The position numbers were made by a program, and so were the translations under genes. A stretch of 64,000 nt of DNA from Liopterus haemorrhoidalis. Taxonomy: Eukaryota > Arthropoda > Insecta > Coleoptera > Dytiscidae. Positions 22,481 to 34,732 of this stretch are shown piece after piece. The stretch lies in assembly GCA_963971575.1 (NCBI GenBank), contig OZ020612.1, forward strand, positions 34,079,916-34,143,915. Reading direction: 5' to 3'. Each line of letters begins with the position of its first letter. Within the stretch, counting starts at the first letter, position 1. Under the pieces are notes generated by a model. The model saw only the letters and a program-made list of their open reading frames with translations, was not told the origin of the DNA and did not search any database.

Positions 22481-23330
22481 CACTAAATTAACAAAATAAA
22501 TCATACATTAACTACAAAAGAAAAGAGAAAAGAATACAATAAATTATGTGAATCTAACATCAAAAATGCATACATAAAAATGCATTACTAGCATATTAGT
22601 CCTATAGTGCTATAACTGTATTTGTTACCGGATAATACTGTATACTCTATTTATATATATGACAAATATACAACATTTGTATGTTACCTAACAACGAAAC
22701 AAACTCAACGGCAGTCAACTTACAAATGGCAACTGCGTCATGTCAAGTTGATGAAAAAAATATATTTTTTTTTCTTTTTCGCCTTACTTTTGTATTTGTA
22801 TCAAAAAAGTACATCTGATGTAAATAAAGTTACCTGAAATAAACAATAAAAATCTCTCATGCTGTATGCATTTTCAATAGGATGAATATTAAGGTGCTAG
22901 TAGGCGTACTTATACAGAGCGATCATCAAATCTTGAACGTTATGCAATACTTGACAGAAACATTTAGTTATCAAACTTATTGGCAAGGACATGTGCACAT
23001 AGGCGTACATTCTATTTTATTACCTTATACGAATTGATCATTAAATGAACACTATTTTTCTCTACATGCCAATGAGTTGATAACAAATATTAAGTTTGCA
23101 ACACATATTTTCGTTGTTCCTTGGGTGATTTCGTGCAAACGAAGTAATCTGATTGGTTCTTTGTTAAATTGGGATTTTCAGCTGAGAATTAGAATACAGT
23201 TTTGATATTTTTAAACTCATTGCTTACTGTTATGTAACGGTCAAGAAATACTGATCGCTCGGTATAATATGCTCGTACTTTACAGCAAAATGTATGTAAC
23301 AAAATTAAATATGTAGATATATTAAAAATT
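22481..23330. other. Unclassified non-coding stretch
   Basis: AT-rich, with nothing that I can name. Confidence 0.3.
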
Positions 23331-23615
23331 CAAGCCTTTACTGAGAATCGAAACTACAAACTTAAACATATCGCGCCCACAATTCACGCCAGTAATAATC
23401 ATCACGTATGGGTTACATTTTAGACTATTGTTAAATTGGTTTCTGTTGAAGCCTGCTTCGCCTATTGGTTACATTTAGGTGTACGTTTGAAAGAGTCACC
23501 TGTTAAGTCTAAAAATATTATAGTCATACCTCCACACCTTCACAGCTCACTGGCGTGAATTGTAACGCGAGATCTATTACCTTGTGTGTTCGATTCCCAG
23601 TGAAGATTCCCCTTG
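23331..23615. repeat. Foldback element with ~60-bp inverted arms
   Basis: The left arm (23331-23393) and right arm (23550-23615) are inverted copies; the inner 16 bp CACAATTCACGCCAGT/ACTGGCGTGAATTGTA differ at one place. Each arm contains a GTTCGATTCCC-type block (or its remnant AATCGAAAC) that resembles a tRNA B box, so the arms may be two SINE-like halves in opposite orientation. Confidence 0.6.
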
Positions 23616-24581
23616 ATCCCGTACGAAGCACAGGTAAACAATAAGTGTGCGAATACATTGTTCCTATATTGTAATGTTGTTTCATCTATAAATAGTTTAA
23701 TTATTATATATTAACATATTTTTATAAAAGAATTGTTTTGATAAAAAATGTTTATTATAATTAAGAAACAATATTATTTGCAAGCACATTCATTTTCTGT
23801 TTACATAACGTTTGTTCGTAATATTAATAGGTCGCATCCTGTTCCTGATTGTTAGCAATATAATAGTGTATTTTAAACTGATGTTTGTGTGTGCGTATGT
23901 TAGTCTGTCAGTTGGGAAATATCAACTCATACGAAAAATAGAAGCTACATACCGAATCCAAGTTGCATGCACACTTACATCGTACATATGTTTTCACAAA
24001 AATTGTATATAATTTAAAAGTTATTCTTCGATGTACAATGGGGACGGTAAATGATAGTACATGTACTGGTTAATATCAATAATTAAGTGAAGAAGTAGCG
24101 AATCCACATGGTTTCCGACTTGTGTATATTCATAAAAGATGGATAAATATACGTGAGGAACTGGTATCATGCAAGCAGGGGGTGGTGGCATGCAGGGAGA
24201 CGAACAAATGATAATTACATAATGAATGGATGTGTGTATGTGGGTGGAGGCTGGCTATTTGTCGCATGTACCTACATGTCAGGTAATTGCCTCTAGTTTC
24301 ATTTGTAATATGAGATGTCGGTATTTAAGGAGGAAACTCGGGATCATTAGGGAGGATACTTTTGTCCGATCATTATTTGGTGCGTGGATTCCTATGACGT
24401 CTTTACTAACTCAATCCTTTTGTGAGTTATGTTTCAATGATTTCGTCACAGTAATTACTTAATCAAATACTGTTCGCATTAATTGCAACAATGGGCAGTT
24501 TATCAATAAAAACACAAGCATTAAAAATAAATTTTTGATCCATTAAATCAGCTATTTTTTTAGGGTTTTGTACTTATAATG
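23616..24581. other. Unclassified non-coding stretch
   Basis: Several short frames but no recognisable protein or element end. Confidence 0.3.
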
Positions 24582-24589
24582 AAGAAACC

Positions 24590-24823
24590 CAAACGCGCAG
24601 CCAGAAAAATGGATAGGGTGAGGGGGGCATTTCGAAAAAATATACGTAAAACAATATAAGTTTATTTGTTGTAAGAGTTGTAAGAGATAATTTGATATTT
24701 ATGAATAAAAAAGATATTTTTTATTTTCAGTTGCTTAGTTTTTATTAATTTATATGTACATATATGATTTTTTCGTTCCTTGGAGGGGCTGGTCCCGAGA
24801 ACCCTCCCTTCTGTGCGCGCCTG
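24590..24823. mobile_element. hAT-type MITE
   Basis: 234 bp flanked by AAGAAACC (24582-24589) and AAAGAACC (24824-24831), 6 of 8 identical. Ends CAAACGCGCAG and CAGGCGCGCA (right end, reverse complement) are inverted repeats, followed inward by GGG-rich sequence. Related left ends occur at 18519 and 56504. Confidence 0.7.
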
Positions 24824-24831
24824 AAAGAACC

Positions 24832-25089
24832 TTGAAACTGTCTCATATTTTTGTCTGTCTGTGCGGGTGAAACTGTGTTTAAACAGCTGGACCTAGAGTT
24901 TTGTAATTTGACATGCGTTCTAACACACATTTAGGAAAAATACTGGAACTTAGTATTATAGTAATACCTCGCACGAAAAATTTGTAATAGATTTTCACAC
25001 CAAATTGGCGTATAAGGGTGGAGAAGGTAAGTTAAGTTCTCTATTTCTACATCTTCAGCATAATATGAAAGCCACGTTGAGGTTGAGTC
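24832..25089. other. Non-coding spacer
   Basis: Nothing recognised. Confidence 0.3.
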
Positions 25090-25195
25090 GACACCTGAGC
25101 TGACTGCATTATATTGGAAGGTGAAAATTCAGCAGTGATGTCTGAGATTTGAAACCTCGTCCCTGCTTTCCGTAAGTAACCGCTTTATTACGGAC
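25090..25195 (-). repeat. tRNA-derived SINE-like copy
   Basis: On the minus strand ACGGAAAGCAGGGACGAGGT leads to GGTTTCAAATCTC, a near-match to the tRNA B box (GGTTCRANYCC). About 100 bp match the copies at 46230-46450, including ATATTGGAAGGTGAAAATTC versus ATATTGGAAATGAAAATTC (plus strand). No intact tRNA fold. Confidence 0.55.
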
Positions 25196-26339
25196 TAAAT
25201 ATTATTTCAATAGTTAGTTTTACTTAAATAAAAGAGTGAAGAACAAATCTATAATTTAAATGAAAAATAGTCGATTACCTATTTTTTTGTCACTGACTTT
25301 TTCTTTGAAATCATAACGTACTACGAGGAATCGTTGAATAATTCTGACCAAGCGAATTAGCTAAGCTTCCTTTTCTTTAAAGTTGGAAATATTTTAAAAT
25401 TTTCTTGCTCGCAATCACTGGCACTCATGTCAAAGGTTCGCCACTCCTTATCTACGTTTGTCGTTTTTGTTACTTTACACTAAATATCTGAACAACTGTA
25501 TTAAAAATATTACATTAATTTACGAAATGTCTTCCAAATACAAATCTATTATAAACCAGTTAGTATGTCATTAACCAACTCTCTTCCCTTTAAAGTCTCT
25601 AATTTTACCTATTTCCAACACCATTCACATCTCGCAAATTCTTCTATTCAGTAAAGTAGACATATAATGTTTCTAGACCCTGAGGCAAATGTCGGAGTCA
25701 CAGCCCAATTAGGACAAAATCTTCAAGTAACCGAATACTTTTCTATGAATGGCGCAGAAATTACAACTAATAAAATTTGGGTCATCACATTATACCTTAG
25801 GTCAATTTTGTGGGAAAAAAGTTTGGGTCTCTAATGTAAATTTAAAGTCAATTATGACCATTTGAAGGATGGAAACCTATCATTATTATGTCTTCATAAA
25901 AATGACCAAAATTACCAATACTGTTGTGGGGTTTTGAACATGTACAGTTGTCTATCGCTTTGTTTTCGTAATATTCATAATAAGTGAAAAATTTCCACAC
26001 ATTTGGCGAGTGGAAAAATGTCATTTGCAAGAAACTAAGCTATCAGCTTTGAAAGCTATCAAGCTTCGATCTGGGTTTCTTTCTTTTACAATAAATCATA
26101 ACAAAAGGCGAGTTACTATGCCTACAATTTTCTCCACAAAATACGAAATAGATCGAAAGAGGAGAGTTGCTTAAAGGAATCCTACACTGTAGAAGCAAAC
26201 AACTCAATAAAACAAGGAAATAATTGTATTTATAAATAATTTATAAAGGGTTACGAATTTAAAATAAAATAATACAACAGAATCATCAAATATTATTTGA
26301 TCTTTACATACATTTTTGTTTGATTTTGATCAGTTGTAA
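25196..26339. other. Unclassified non-coding stretch
   Basis: No supported feature. Confidence 0.3.
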
Positions 26340-26347
26340 ATTATGGG

Positions 26348-26552
26348 CAGGGCCGTCGAGATGATTTCTGGGGCCCCGGGGAGAAACTTTCTTTGTGGGC
26401 CCCGGGATCCTCACTTCCAAAATACAAGTGATGAGAAAAAAAGGTCCTCATTTCCCTCGCCTCTGGGCCTCAAAAATCTCAGGACCCCGGGCTCCAAAAA
26501 CCCCGCGGCTCGGGAATTTTCCCCGGCTACCCCCCTCCTCTTGTCGGGCCTG
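26348..26552. mobile_element. hAT-type MITE, same family as 56928-57183
   Basis: 205 bp, GC-rich. Ends CAGGGCCGTCGAGATG and, reverse-complemented, CAGGCCCGACAAGAGG; flanks ATTATGGG (26340-26347) and AGTATGGA (26553-26560) agree at 6 of 8. One ~40-bp palindromic unit lies at 26410-26450. The copy at 56928-57183 is in the opposite orientation (shared AGGGGGGTAGCCGGGGAAAA). Confidence 0.8.
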
Positions 26553-26560
26553 AGTATGGA

Positions 26561-27174
26561 CAAAAACTGCAAAAGCGGAATTTCATAACATATTTAATAA
26601 CTAGTCAGATTTTACTCATACTATAAAACCGATCAAAATCATATAAAAATGTATCTAAAGATATCATATATTATTTGTTAATTCTGGTGTTTTACATTTT
26701 CTAAATTTGTACCCCTTTATTAGTCACTGTATTAGTAAAGAAATACAGTGATTTCCTTGCGTAGGTATATAGTGTAGGATCCTCTTAATGCATAATGGTC
26801 AACTAAATCGTACATATTGAATTTATTTGTAATTATGTTAATCCAAGTAGTTTCTGGAGGCAAGCTAAATGTGCTTTCGGTAGTACAGAACACTTTTTTT
26901 TAAATAATATGTTTTTTGTTCATTCTAAGCAAATTTTAAATAATCAAGTAAAATTAATACATTTATTTAGGAAATTTATAATAGTTGATAACAATCTAAC
27001 AATGCGGTTCTATACTGTTTTCTTATATTTTAGGAGAAGAGTTATTCTAAATTGTTTTTTATTTATTTTATAAGTCAAAAATATTTTTGAGGGTAGGTTA
27101 ATATGTATATAAAATGTGCCATGATTCCCAAATCCTACTTGTACGATACAGCTAAAACAAAGGTTTCAATGAAT
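26561..27174. other. Unclassified non-coding stretch
   Basis: AT-rich, no feature supported. Confidence 0.3.
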
Positions 27175-27182
27175 GCTGTAGA

Positions 27183-27346
27183 CAGTGGCGGACTTTCGCA
27201 AAGACAAGAAAGACAATTGTCTTGGGCCCGTAATTTTAAGGGCCTAACGAACCCTTCCCCTTTCCCCTTCCCCTTTGAACGCCACTAGGTTGAGGGCTCG
27301 TAACTCAAAAATGTCTTGGGCCTGGCGAAGTCTTAAACCGCCACTG
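27183..27346. mobile_element. Short hAT-type MITE with perfect TSD
   Basis: 164 bp flanked by exact duplications GCTGTAGA (27175-27182 and 27347-27354). Inverted ends CAGTGGCGG. The interior repeats GTCTTGGGCC twice (about 27218 and 27313). Confidence 0.88.
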
Positions 27347-27354
27347 GCTGTAGA

Positions 27355-28736
27355 TGAGTTGTAAATACCAAAACATGCATTAAAAAAAACCATTTAAAGT
27401 ACTGCTAGAAACCTTTTGTCAACTTGCTAAAAATTGGTGTTTAGCCAACATTGCCAAAGAAATGTTGAAGAAGAACTTGCTCAACATGTACTTCATCTGG
27501 CGGACGTGATCTAATGTGTTAAAATAGGACTAAATGTATTATTGTTCTAAATGTGACTTATAAATAAATTAATAATGACGGATATCTTTAATTCGCGACT
27601 ATAATTACCGAAACGGCGCCACTATCGCTTTCTGAACTTTTGACACGAAAAAGGATAGTCATTTGTCAACGTATGTAAACAGTATTGGTTTATAAACAAT
27701 ATTTGATCAAATTTACGTTTTCTTGCTGTATAGTATATTTGAATAATAAACAAGTATTGAAAAAGTGTACAAATATATGTGAATCCATTTTATGATGAAA
27801 TTCGCTGTTTGTAAATGAATATTTTCAGAGGTTATTATGTTGTTGACAGGTTATACTCACAGAGAAAATAAGACATTATACTTTGAACTTAAAAATATTT
27901 ATTTGGATACTTAATATCTACACATTTCTCTAGAAATTTTATAGAAAGAGAACTGATAATTTATTCTACACAAGAAAACTGTCAAATATTTGCAAACTAA
28001 CACACTTACGGACACCCACATGAAATAACAATGGGTTTTCTTTATATTAGTAATATATAATCCAATAAGATTAACAATAGTTTACACAATTTTAAATGAT
28101 TTTCTTGCACATGTGAGACAGCGAAAATGAAAAATTCAACGTTAAAAGTTTGTTTAGAAACATCTGAACAGTAGAAATTCCCTTCACTAAATAGAAACAA
28201 AATTTTAGAATCATTAATAAATTTTCTTCTTCACTTGTAGCAAAACATAAGTATAAATGGTGCATTTATTAACTTTTAATTCATTTTGCTCGTTGGTATT
28301 AAAATTAAACTGCAGAACTAATAAAGCCACTTTGCCATACACTTTAATTTTTCTAATAAAAGTTATCTAATATTGGAAAATGTTCTTCCTCTGAATGACA
28401 ACCATACACACAACAAGGAGTATTTAATCTTTTCTTCTTAAATATATCACTTTATTCGTTGTAAAAACGAAGTGAAAATTGACAGAAACAAAGAAACACA
28501 TGCTGAACTATACGTAAACAATGACAGTATACTTTTTAGAAGTGTTCGCTTTATTGCCGCTAGAGGAATAAGCGTTAATTTTAGTCACAAATAGAATATT
28601 TTTAAATTATTTTCATTTGCAAATTCATTACTTATAAACCAGGTACAATTCTGGGAAAAAATGAAGACGATTTAATATACCTGTTAATTACCGGTAATAT
28701 ACCAAAATGTTACCTTTTACAATGCTCTAGAAAAAA
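27355..28736. other. Unclassified non-coding stretch
   Basis: No coding, RNA or element signal recognised. Confidence 0.3.
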
Positions 28737-28773
28737 GTTAAAATAACTAGATATCCCATCTAGTTATTTTAAC
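28737..28773. repeat. Perfect 15-bp-stem hairpin
   Basis: GTTAAAATAACTAGA (28737-28751) and TCTAGTTATTTTAAC (28759-28773) with a 7-base loop. Confidence 0.85.
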
Positions 28774-29079
28774 GTTGTAGAATGGATGAGTATCTGACAC
28801 TAACTGTGTTGGTTATTAACTCTCAGCACTATACTTTTTTAATAATTATTATTTTATAATAAATAAAGAGACAAAATATCTTAAGTGTTACGATTTTCAC
28901 TAATTTCCCCTATAACAAGAAAACCGTGTCGAAAGAAAAGACAATAATCATTTTATAAAAATTGCCAAAAACAACTAGTAGGCAGAAGGCAACCATAAAA
29001 ATTACCGAAAACGAAGAGCCAACAGTCAAAAATGATGTGGCCTATGTTGAGTCTGGCAATCATTTTTATACAACAATAA
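28774..29079. other. Non-coding stretch
   Basis: Nothing recognised; forms the flank of the mariner relic. Confidence 0.3.
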
Positions 29080-29460
29080 CACTTTAGTTTTGTTCTGAGT
29101 TGTTGGTGAAGAAAATTATGGCGATATGATTAATACATTGGGTGAGGTTGCATACGGAGGTGATATGCAACCAATTGCAGCTGGATGAATTAGTTCAAGA
29201 AAGGAAGAATCAATGTTAAGGATGATCGCTGTAGCGGGCGTTCAAAAACAGCTACTACGTTGAAAATTGTTGACAAAATCCACTATGACATTTTAAATGA
29301 TAGACAACTAAAGTTGTCAGAGGTAGCAAAGATAGCTGGCATATCGAAGGAACCCGTACATTTTATCTAACCGAGAAATTGGATATGCAGAAGTTATCCG
29401 CAATATGGATGCAGCGGTTGCCCTCTGCGGAAAACAAACTTATTCGATATTAAATATGAT
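29080..29460 (+). pseudogene. mariner transposase relic (N-terminal part)
   Basis: Plus-strand peptide fragments match the start of a mariner-family transposase: GRINVKDDRCSGRSKTATTL, then KIVDKIHYDILNDRQLKLSE and VAKIAGISKE, which is the paired-type helix-turn-helix region (in the family: G-R-x-S-V-x-D-x-x-x-x-G-R-P and L-T-x-x-E-I-A-x-x-x-G-I-S). A second frame gives KLDMQKLSAIWMQRLPSAEN, equivalent to the family's L-x-M-R-K-x-x-A-R-W-V-P-R-L-L. At least one frameshift separates them. The catalytic D,D34D region is absent, so this is a 5' fragment of a dead copy. Confidence 0.8.
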
Positions 29461-30319
29461 ACCATGATATCACTCTCAGTCAATAGAAAGCCCAAATTAA
29501 TGCATGAAGAGATACAAGTCACCGGATAAGAAAAATAAAGTTATGCATTCATGTACATACCCTTTAATTTTATTTTAAAAAAAGTCCTAAGTAGTTTATG
29601 AAACTATTTAATTGCACCACGTTCTTATTAAGCGAAAAATTGCTAAGCAGGTCTTAATTAGCTCGTATAGCCAGCTGATCCCGGTATGTTTATATTTATT
29701 TATCATTTGCACAATTATGTCCAATAACCAACTTCCTCCTCCTAGCGGGAAGTCAAGGAACTAATACTTCATAACATATATGATTAGTAGGCGATGGTAT
29801 ACTTTACACCTGCATTTGAATTTTCCGCGTAAACAATTAACGGAAACAGTTAATTTATTCTACTTAATTTTAATATAACGTACACAATGCATTAGCACAA
29901 CATATAAAAACACTTGTGAAATTTTGGAAAACGTGCTCCTGTTTTAAATTGAATAGTGATTTTTTGTTCCATTGTATCTGGGTTTACACTTAGCGTTTAT
30001 CGTATGACATGCTTTTTCCGGTGAATTTTTAGATTGGTGTTGTTAAGTTGTATTTTAGTGGACAGTGGAACTTGTCATTATAGTTGTAATAAAAGTTTTG
30101 ACAAGTAGCAATTTTTAAAGTATTGGCGGATGCACCGGAATGATAAGCATATATTTTACATCCGTTTGATGGATTGTGGACATAAAATTAATGCGTAACA
30201 CTGATCGTTAATCATTTGGAATTCTTGAGCAATCTTTAGTTTCAGTTCTAAGCTCTCATTAAGACAGAATTTAGTTTTATGGCGTATGTTTTAATGTGTC
30301 ATGTGTAAAGTGCATAAAT
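29461..30319. other. Unclassified non-coding stretch
   Basis: No feature supported. Confidence 0.3.
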
Positions 30320-30639
30320 ATAACGCGGTTTAGGCAGGGCCGGTCTTCTTCTTAAAAGAGCCTAACAGCAAGTAATGTTTTACAACACAGTAGTGTTTTA
30401 AAACAGTATATATTTTTTTGAACGAATAAACAACCGATAATTATCAAAAAAAAAAAAAAAACTGATAAAAATTCCTTTTGCACTTTTTCGATTTCCATTG
30501 AATGTATTCATATTTTTCAGATTTTGAGATCAACCCTTCTGAAAAATAGGGCGAGGCACAGAAGAAATTTTGCTCTTTCATCTTTCACTTATCAAGAGCT
30601 TTCATTTTATATCCCACACAAAATTATAAAAACATGTTT
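30320..30639. other. Repeat remnant with hAT-like left end
   Basis: CAGGGCCGGTC near 30335 resembles a hAT terminus without a found partner. 30514-30560 shares about 45 bp with 1128-1175. Confidence 0.35.
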
Positions 30640-31515
30640 TTTTTTTCGATTAATACATATTTATATTTTTTGCCAAAGATGTAGTTACGAGATACTTTCT
30701 CCGTTGTTGTTCAATCTTTACTCGAAGGCAATATTCAAGGAAGCACTAAGAGAAAAAACAGCAGGTATAATAGTTGACTGACGACAATAGTTAACTGACG
30801 ACACTGTACTTTTGACAGACAATATTCAAGATCTTCGAAATCTTATTCATCGGGAACTGCAGCAAGACAAAATACATGGTCATAACAAAATCTAACTTTG
30901 CATCCCAATATTTAATTTGAAATGATAACCACACAATGGCATCCTCTCAGTACAAATAGCTTGGTACCTGGATAAACAATAGTTTGGAATATCGACAGGA
31001 AATATAAACACGAATAAAAATGCCAAGAGATACTTTTATGAGAATGAAACGTCTTCGAACGAATCGAGGTCTTAATCTACAACTTTGTATGAGAATTGCC
31101 CGGTACTAGGTGTTCTCTATTCTGTTATATGAAATGGAAACTTGGTCCTTAAATCAAGAACACGTTAAAAAACTGGAGGCTTTTGATATGTGGGTGTATG
31201 CCGAAAATCTTATGTATGGACAAGATCATAAATGAAGAAATTTTACTAAGAATGGAGAAGGAATGAGACTTTATTCTTACCATTCAAAAAAGAAAATTGC
31301 AATATCTTGGACATATCATGAGAATGCGAAAATACGGACTGCTACAACTAATCTTGCATGGAAAGATTTTGGGCAAGCGAGGTGTAGGCCGGCCAAGAAC
31401 TTTATGGCTGGAAAATCTACATCAGTGGTTTGGATGTTCATCTGGATATTTATTTCAAGCCGCGATTTCCAAAATGGAAATAGCCTAGATAATTGCCAAC
31501 TCTTAGAACGAGAAG
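30640..31515 (+). pseudogene. RTE-like LINE reverse-transcriptase relic
   Basis: Fragments in order on the plus strand follow the C-terminal half of an RTE-type ORF2: SPLLFNLYSKAIFKEALREK (about 30695-30755), DDTVLLTDNIQDLRNLIHRE (YADD region, about 30797-30855), ILLYEMETWSLNQEHVKKLE then AFDMWVY (about 31120-31200), and LQYLGHIMRMRKYGLLQLIL, HGKILGKRGVGRPRTLW, LENLHQWFG (31297-31435), closing with a SGYLFQAAISK tail. Multiple stops and frameshifts; about 290 codons in all. It is a decayed copy. The three-part tail is typical of RTE-like insect LINEs. Confidence 0.85.
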
Positions 31516-32492
31516 GCATAGAAAAAGAAGAATATTTTTCGCGCTATGTGTCTTCCTATATACGAGCCAAAGATCAATATGTGCATGCCAAATTTCAAGT
31601 CCCTAATTTCAGCCTATTGGTCACCATATCTACTGAATAGACACATGATGACGGTATAATGGTTTATTAGTCACACCTACGAAATCCTATAAAATAATAG
31701 TTCATGAAATTTTATGTTATATTAAATTAATTTCTCATTTCTCGTTAAAAGAAAAATTCAAGAAATGATAAATTAAAACCCAATAAAACCTGAATTCCAT
31801 TAGTTTTAAATTAATAAAAAGCTTACATAAAATTGAAAGTACTAGATTTCCGTCCTTAATCTTTTGAATTGTAACTTAAAAGTGAAAGACAGACATTTTT
31901 CGCATATCAAATTACGTTTATTTTATCATTAAGTTTAACTGCCGATTATCAAATTGCAAAATATCGCAAGACACTCCTTCTACCGATCAGTTACAAAATT
32001 CAACGACATTCCATAAGTCACACCTTGTCATAGTTGTTTGTAACGTGCGCCTCTCTGTAGGGGTTTTTGAGTCCCCGGAGAGCAGCTGTAGGTCCGTACC
32101 CTCCATGTCAAATCCGTCACGAAGGTGGACAATCCGTTCCGGATTCTACTACGTGAAAAATAACATCAGTTTTGTATTGTGTATAGTTGTAGTGTGTACT
32201 TGATTTTTGTAGATAAATTTCACGCTTACTTGATGTAAGTGGGATAATATATGATAAAAGGTTGATGATTTGGGAAATATAGGGTGTTTAAACTGGGTTT
32301 ATTCTGGAAAACGGTTTTATACAACGTACTTTTGGATGCAAACTATTAAATTACTGTTGTGTAAATTCTCACACCTTTCAGTATTTCAAAGGTGATTACT
32401 GATTAAGACCCACAAAGAGCTAAAATGCTGAATCTCTGTGACGACATCTTTCGTATTTTGTTTTAAATGTAATTTAAATTTTAAATTGAGAT
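31516..32492. other. Unclassified stretch with a GC-richer island
   Basis: 32045-32160 is notably less AT-rich than its surroundings and open for about 40 codons on the minus strand (LSTFVTDLTWRVRTYSCSPG region), but I recognise no family. The rest shows nothing. Confidence 0.35.
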
Positions 32493-32500
32493 ATTTGTAT

Positions 32501-33766
32501 CAGAAATAGGAATTTCGGCTCAGTTTGCGGAACCGGATCAGTGGAGGACGTTCAGTTTGCTGAGCCGGCTCATTGATCCGAATCAGTGATCCGGCTAAGT
32601 AAACATGTTCCCGAGACAAGTCGGTCAGTTGTCGGTCGTTCGTTCAATACGGTTGTTGGTTTGCAATATGTAGATAGAACGTCGCTCAGCGGTTCTTGCA
32701 TTATATGGACAAGTTAAATAAATAAAAATCTATAGAAGTGAATTATCCGGGGGAATTATTATATTAACACTTTTGCCGGGTCAATAGTAAACGAACAATT
32801 CACTTTATGTAGTTACTGTATTTTAAACCAGATGTGTTAAGTTTATGACGATGTTTATTGCCCTTATAAATCGGACATCTGGGATTTGGGCAATATTTTT
32901 AATATTATTATATAGTATGGTTGTAGGAAAGTACAGACTTATACCCTTTTCATACTAGATCTTTAAGATCGGATGTTAAAGTGAATGTATCTTTAAACGC
33001 TAATGTGAAACCGTACGGCCTCGTCTAAACACGACCTATGTTTAAGACAGAGATCTGCGTCTTAAACTTCGCCCGCATTACCAACTTAATTTCTATTATA
33101 AAAAATATTCCTTGAATTTGTGCTGTCAACATTCTATATTATCATAAACAAGAATACTGTATTATATCGACGTTATAAGAAGTTTATACTTATTGTTATA
33201 ATAAAATTATTTATTTTAATAATGTGTTTAATAAAATACAGAGCTACAATAATTGAGATAAAATGTATCGTCTTACATGTTAATACAGGTGTAATATATT
33301 CTTTATTGTAGTGCCTTTATTGTAGAATGAAATGAAATATCCTTAATTGTTTATAATAATTCAAAATGTGCGTCTGCGCAGACAGTTCGAAACTGGTAAT
33401 TTCATGACGGTAACTTAAGGACAAAATTACTGTAGCTGATGACAGCACCAGAGATTTAAACATAAAGTGTGAAGCATACCGATCTTAAACTCGGTGAACT
33501 TCAAGTTCACTCGTCTTAAAGATCTAGTGTGAAAAGGTTATAAGCTTATTAGTTTCAAATAGACTGATGCCCTACAAATTGATGACAAAATACACTTTAT
33601 GATAATACATTACTGCTCACAATCGCCCGATCAATCGTATCCTTGAAACTTGAAACTATGCAGTGAGCCGTGAGCCGGCTCATTTCAATTTGGTGAACCG
33701 TGTCACTTCGGTCAGTGTACTAAGCCGGCTTAATGAGCCGGTTCGTTCATGAACGACCCATCTCTA
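32501..33766. mobile_element. hAT-type element hosting a nested MITE
   Basis: Ends CAGAAATAGG and TAGAGATGGG (right end, reverse complement) with flanks ATTTGTAT (32493-32500) and ATTGGTAT (33767-33774), 7 of 8. A truncated relative is at 2603-3050. 594 bp of the 1266 bp (32944-33537) is a separate insertion, so the element was originally about 670 bp. Ends are rich in GAGCCGGCTC-type palindromes. Confidence 0.8.
32944..33537. mobile_element. Nested MITE with ~25-bp TIRs
   Basis: CCCTTTTCATACTAGATCTT and, reverse-complemented from the right, CCTTTTCACACTAGATCTTT are inverted repeats continuing through TTAAGA. TTATA flanks both sides (32939-32943, 33538-33542). The copy of the host element at 2.6-3.05 kb has no insertion here. 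Superfamily open. Confidence 0.8.
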
Positions 33767-33774
33767 ATTGGTAT

Positions 33775-34057
33775 CAGTGTCTTCCTCTTAGTTAAATGTA
33801 TAAAATAAAATCATTGAATGAATCAAAACGTGTTTTGTGCCGTCTAAAATGCGCAAACAGGTACAAAAAAATAAATAAATAAATAAAAAGTACGTTTATT
33901 TGTTTTTAAATTTTTTTGATGGACTTATAAAATGGTATAAAGAATTGATCTACGATTTCGTATCTATAGAAGCTCCACAATAAGAGATTTTATGTGTTTA
34001 TTTGGAAAATTAAATTTGTGATTTATATATTTAAAAAATGTCAAACAAATAATAATA
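33775..34057. other. Non-coding spacer
   Basis: AT-rich with a short AAAT run at 33868-33885. No feature seen. Confidence 0.3.
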
Positions 34058-34315
34058 CAGTCGATTCCGCTTAATCGGGACACATCGGGACTAGTACATT
34101 TTGTCCCGATTAAGCGGCTGGCCCAATTATCCGAAGTTCCACAAACATTACAGGATTAGTGTTTTTTAATATTTTATTTGGTAAATTGCACAAAACTATA
34201 CGTATACATACATATTAAAAAATTATATACGTACTACATAATAAAAAATAATATAAATTCTGAAACAATATATTACATAATAAATTCTGAAAGAAAATAA
34301 ATTTTCAGATTTAAA

Positions 34316-34621
34316 TTAAATTATGTATTCTGCAAGATTGCCTTCAAAATGTTTGCCTTTGATTTTTGCGCGATTGAAGTTGTATAAAATTAGCGCCCCA
34401 TTATTTCCATAGCGCATAAAATAACGCTGTAATCTATCAATACATTGCTGTCTCACGGTTAGATACGGGCACAGGAAGATCATCATCATCACTTCTGTCG
34501 GGTTCCTCCAAATATAGATGTTTTGATTTAACGCCTTCGGCAATTGCGTCCTCAAAATCTCCATTCTCGTCATAAAATGGTAAATTTGTTTCAATTGTCG
34601 AAAATTTAAGACAGTTAACAA
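34316..34621 (-). pseudogene. Tigger/pogo-like transposase C-terminal relic
   Basis: Two minus-strand frames together give an acidic segment (YDENGDFEDAIAEG ... EEPDRSDDDDLPVPVS) followed by QCIDRLQRYFMRYGNNGALI then LYNFNRAKIKGKHFEG and a stop. The pattern of an acidic linker, an 'EAL..LE.LR.YF' helix and a short basic tail matches the C-terminus of Tigger-type transposases. The DDE catalytic core is not preserved. A frame change lies between the two parts. It sits in the expected place, near one end of a TA-flanked element with TIRs. Confidence 0.55.
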
Positions 34622-34732
34622 CTTGTGAAATTTAATTTTTTTCGTCGCTTCTGTGCTCTGGAATCTCTGTAGATTTTAAACCGCTATAACCAAAACAGTT
34701 TTGTATTTTGCTGGTTTTTATAGGTCGCCAAC

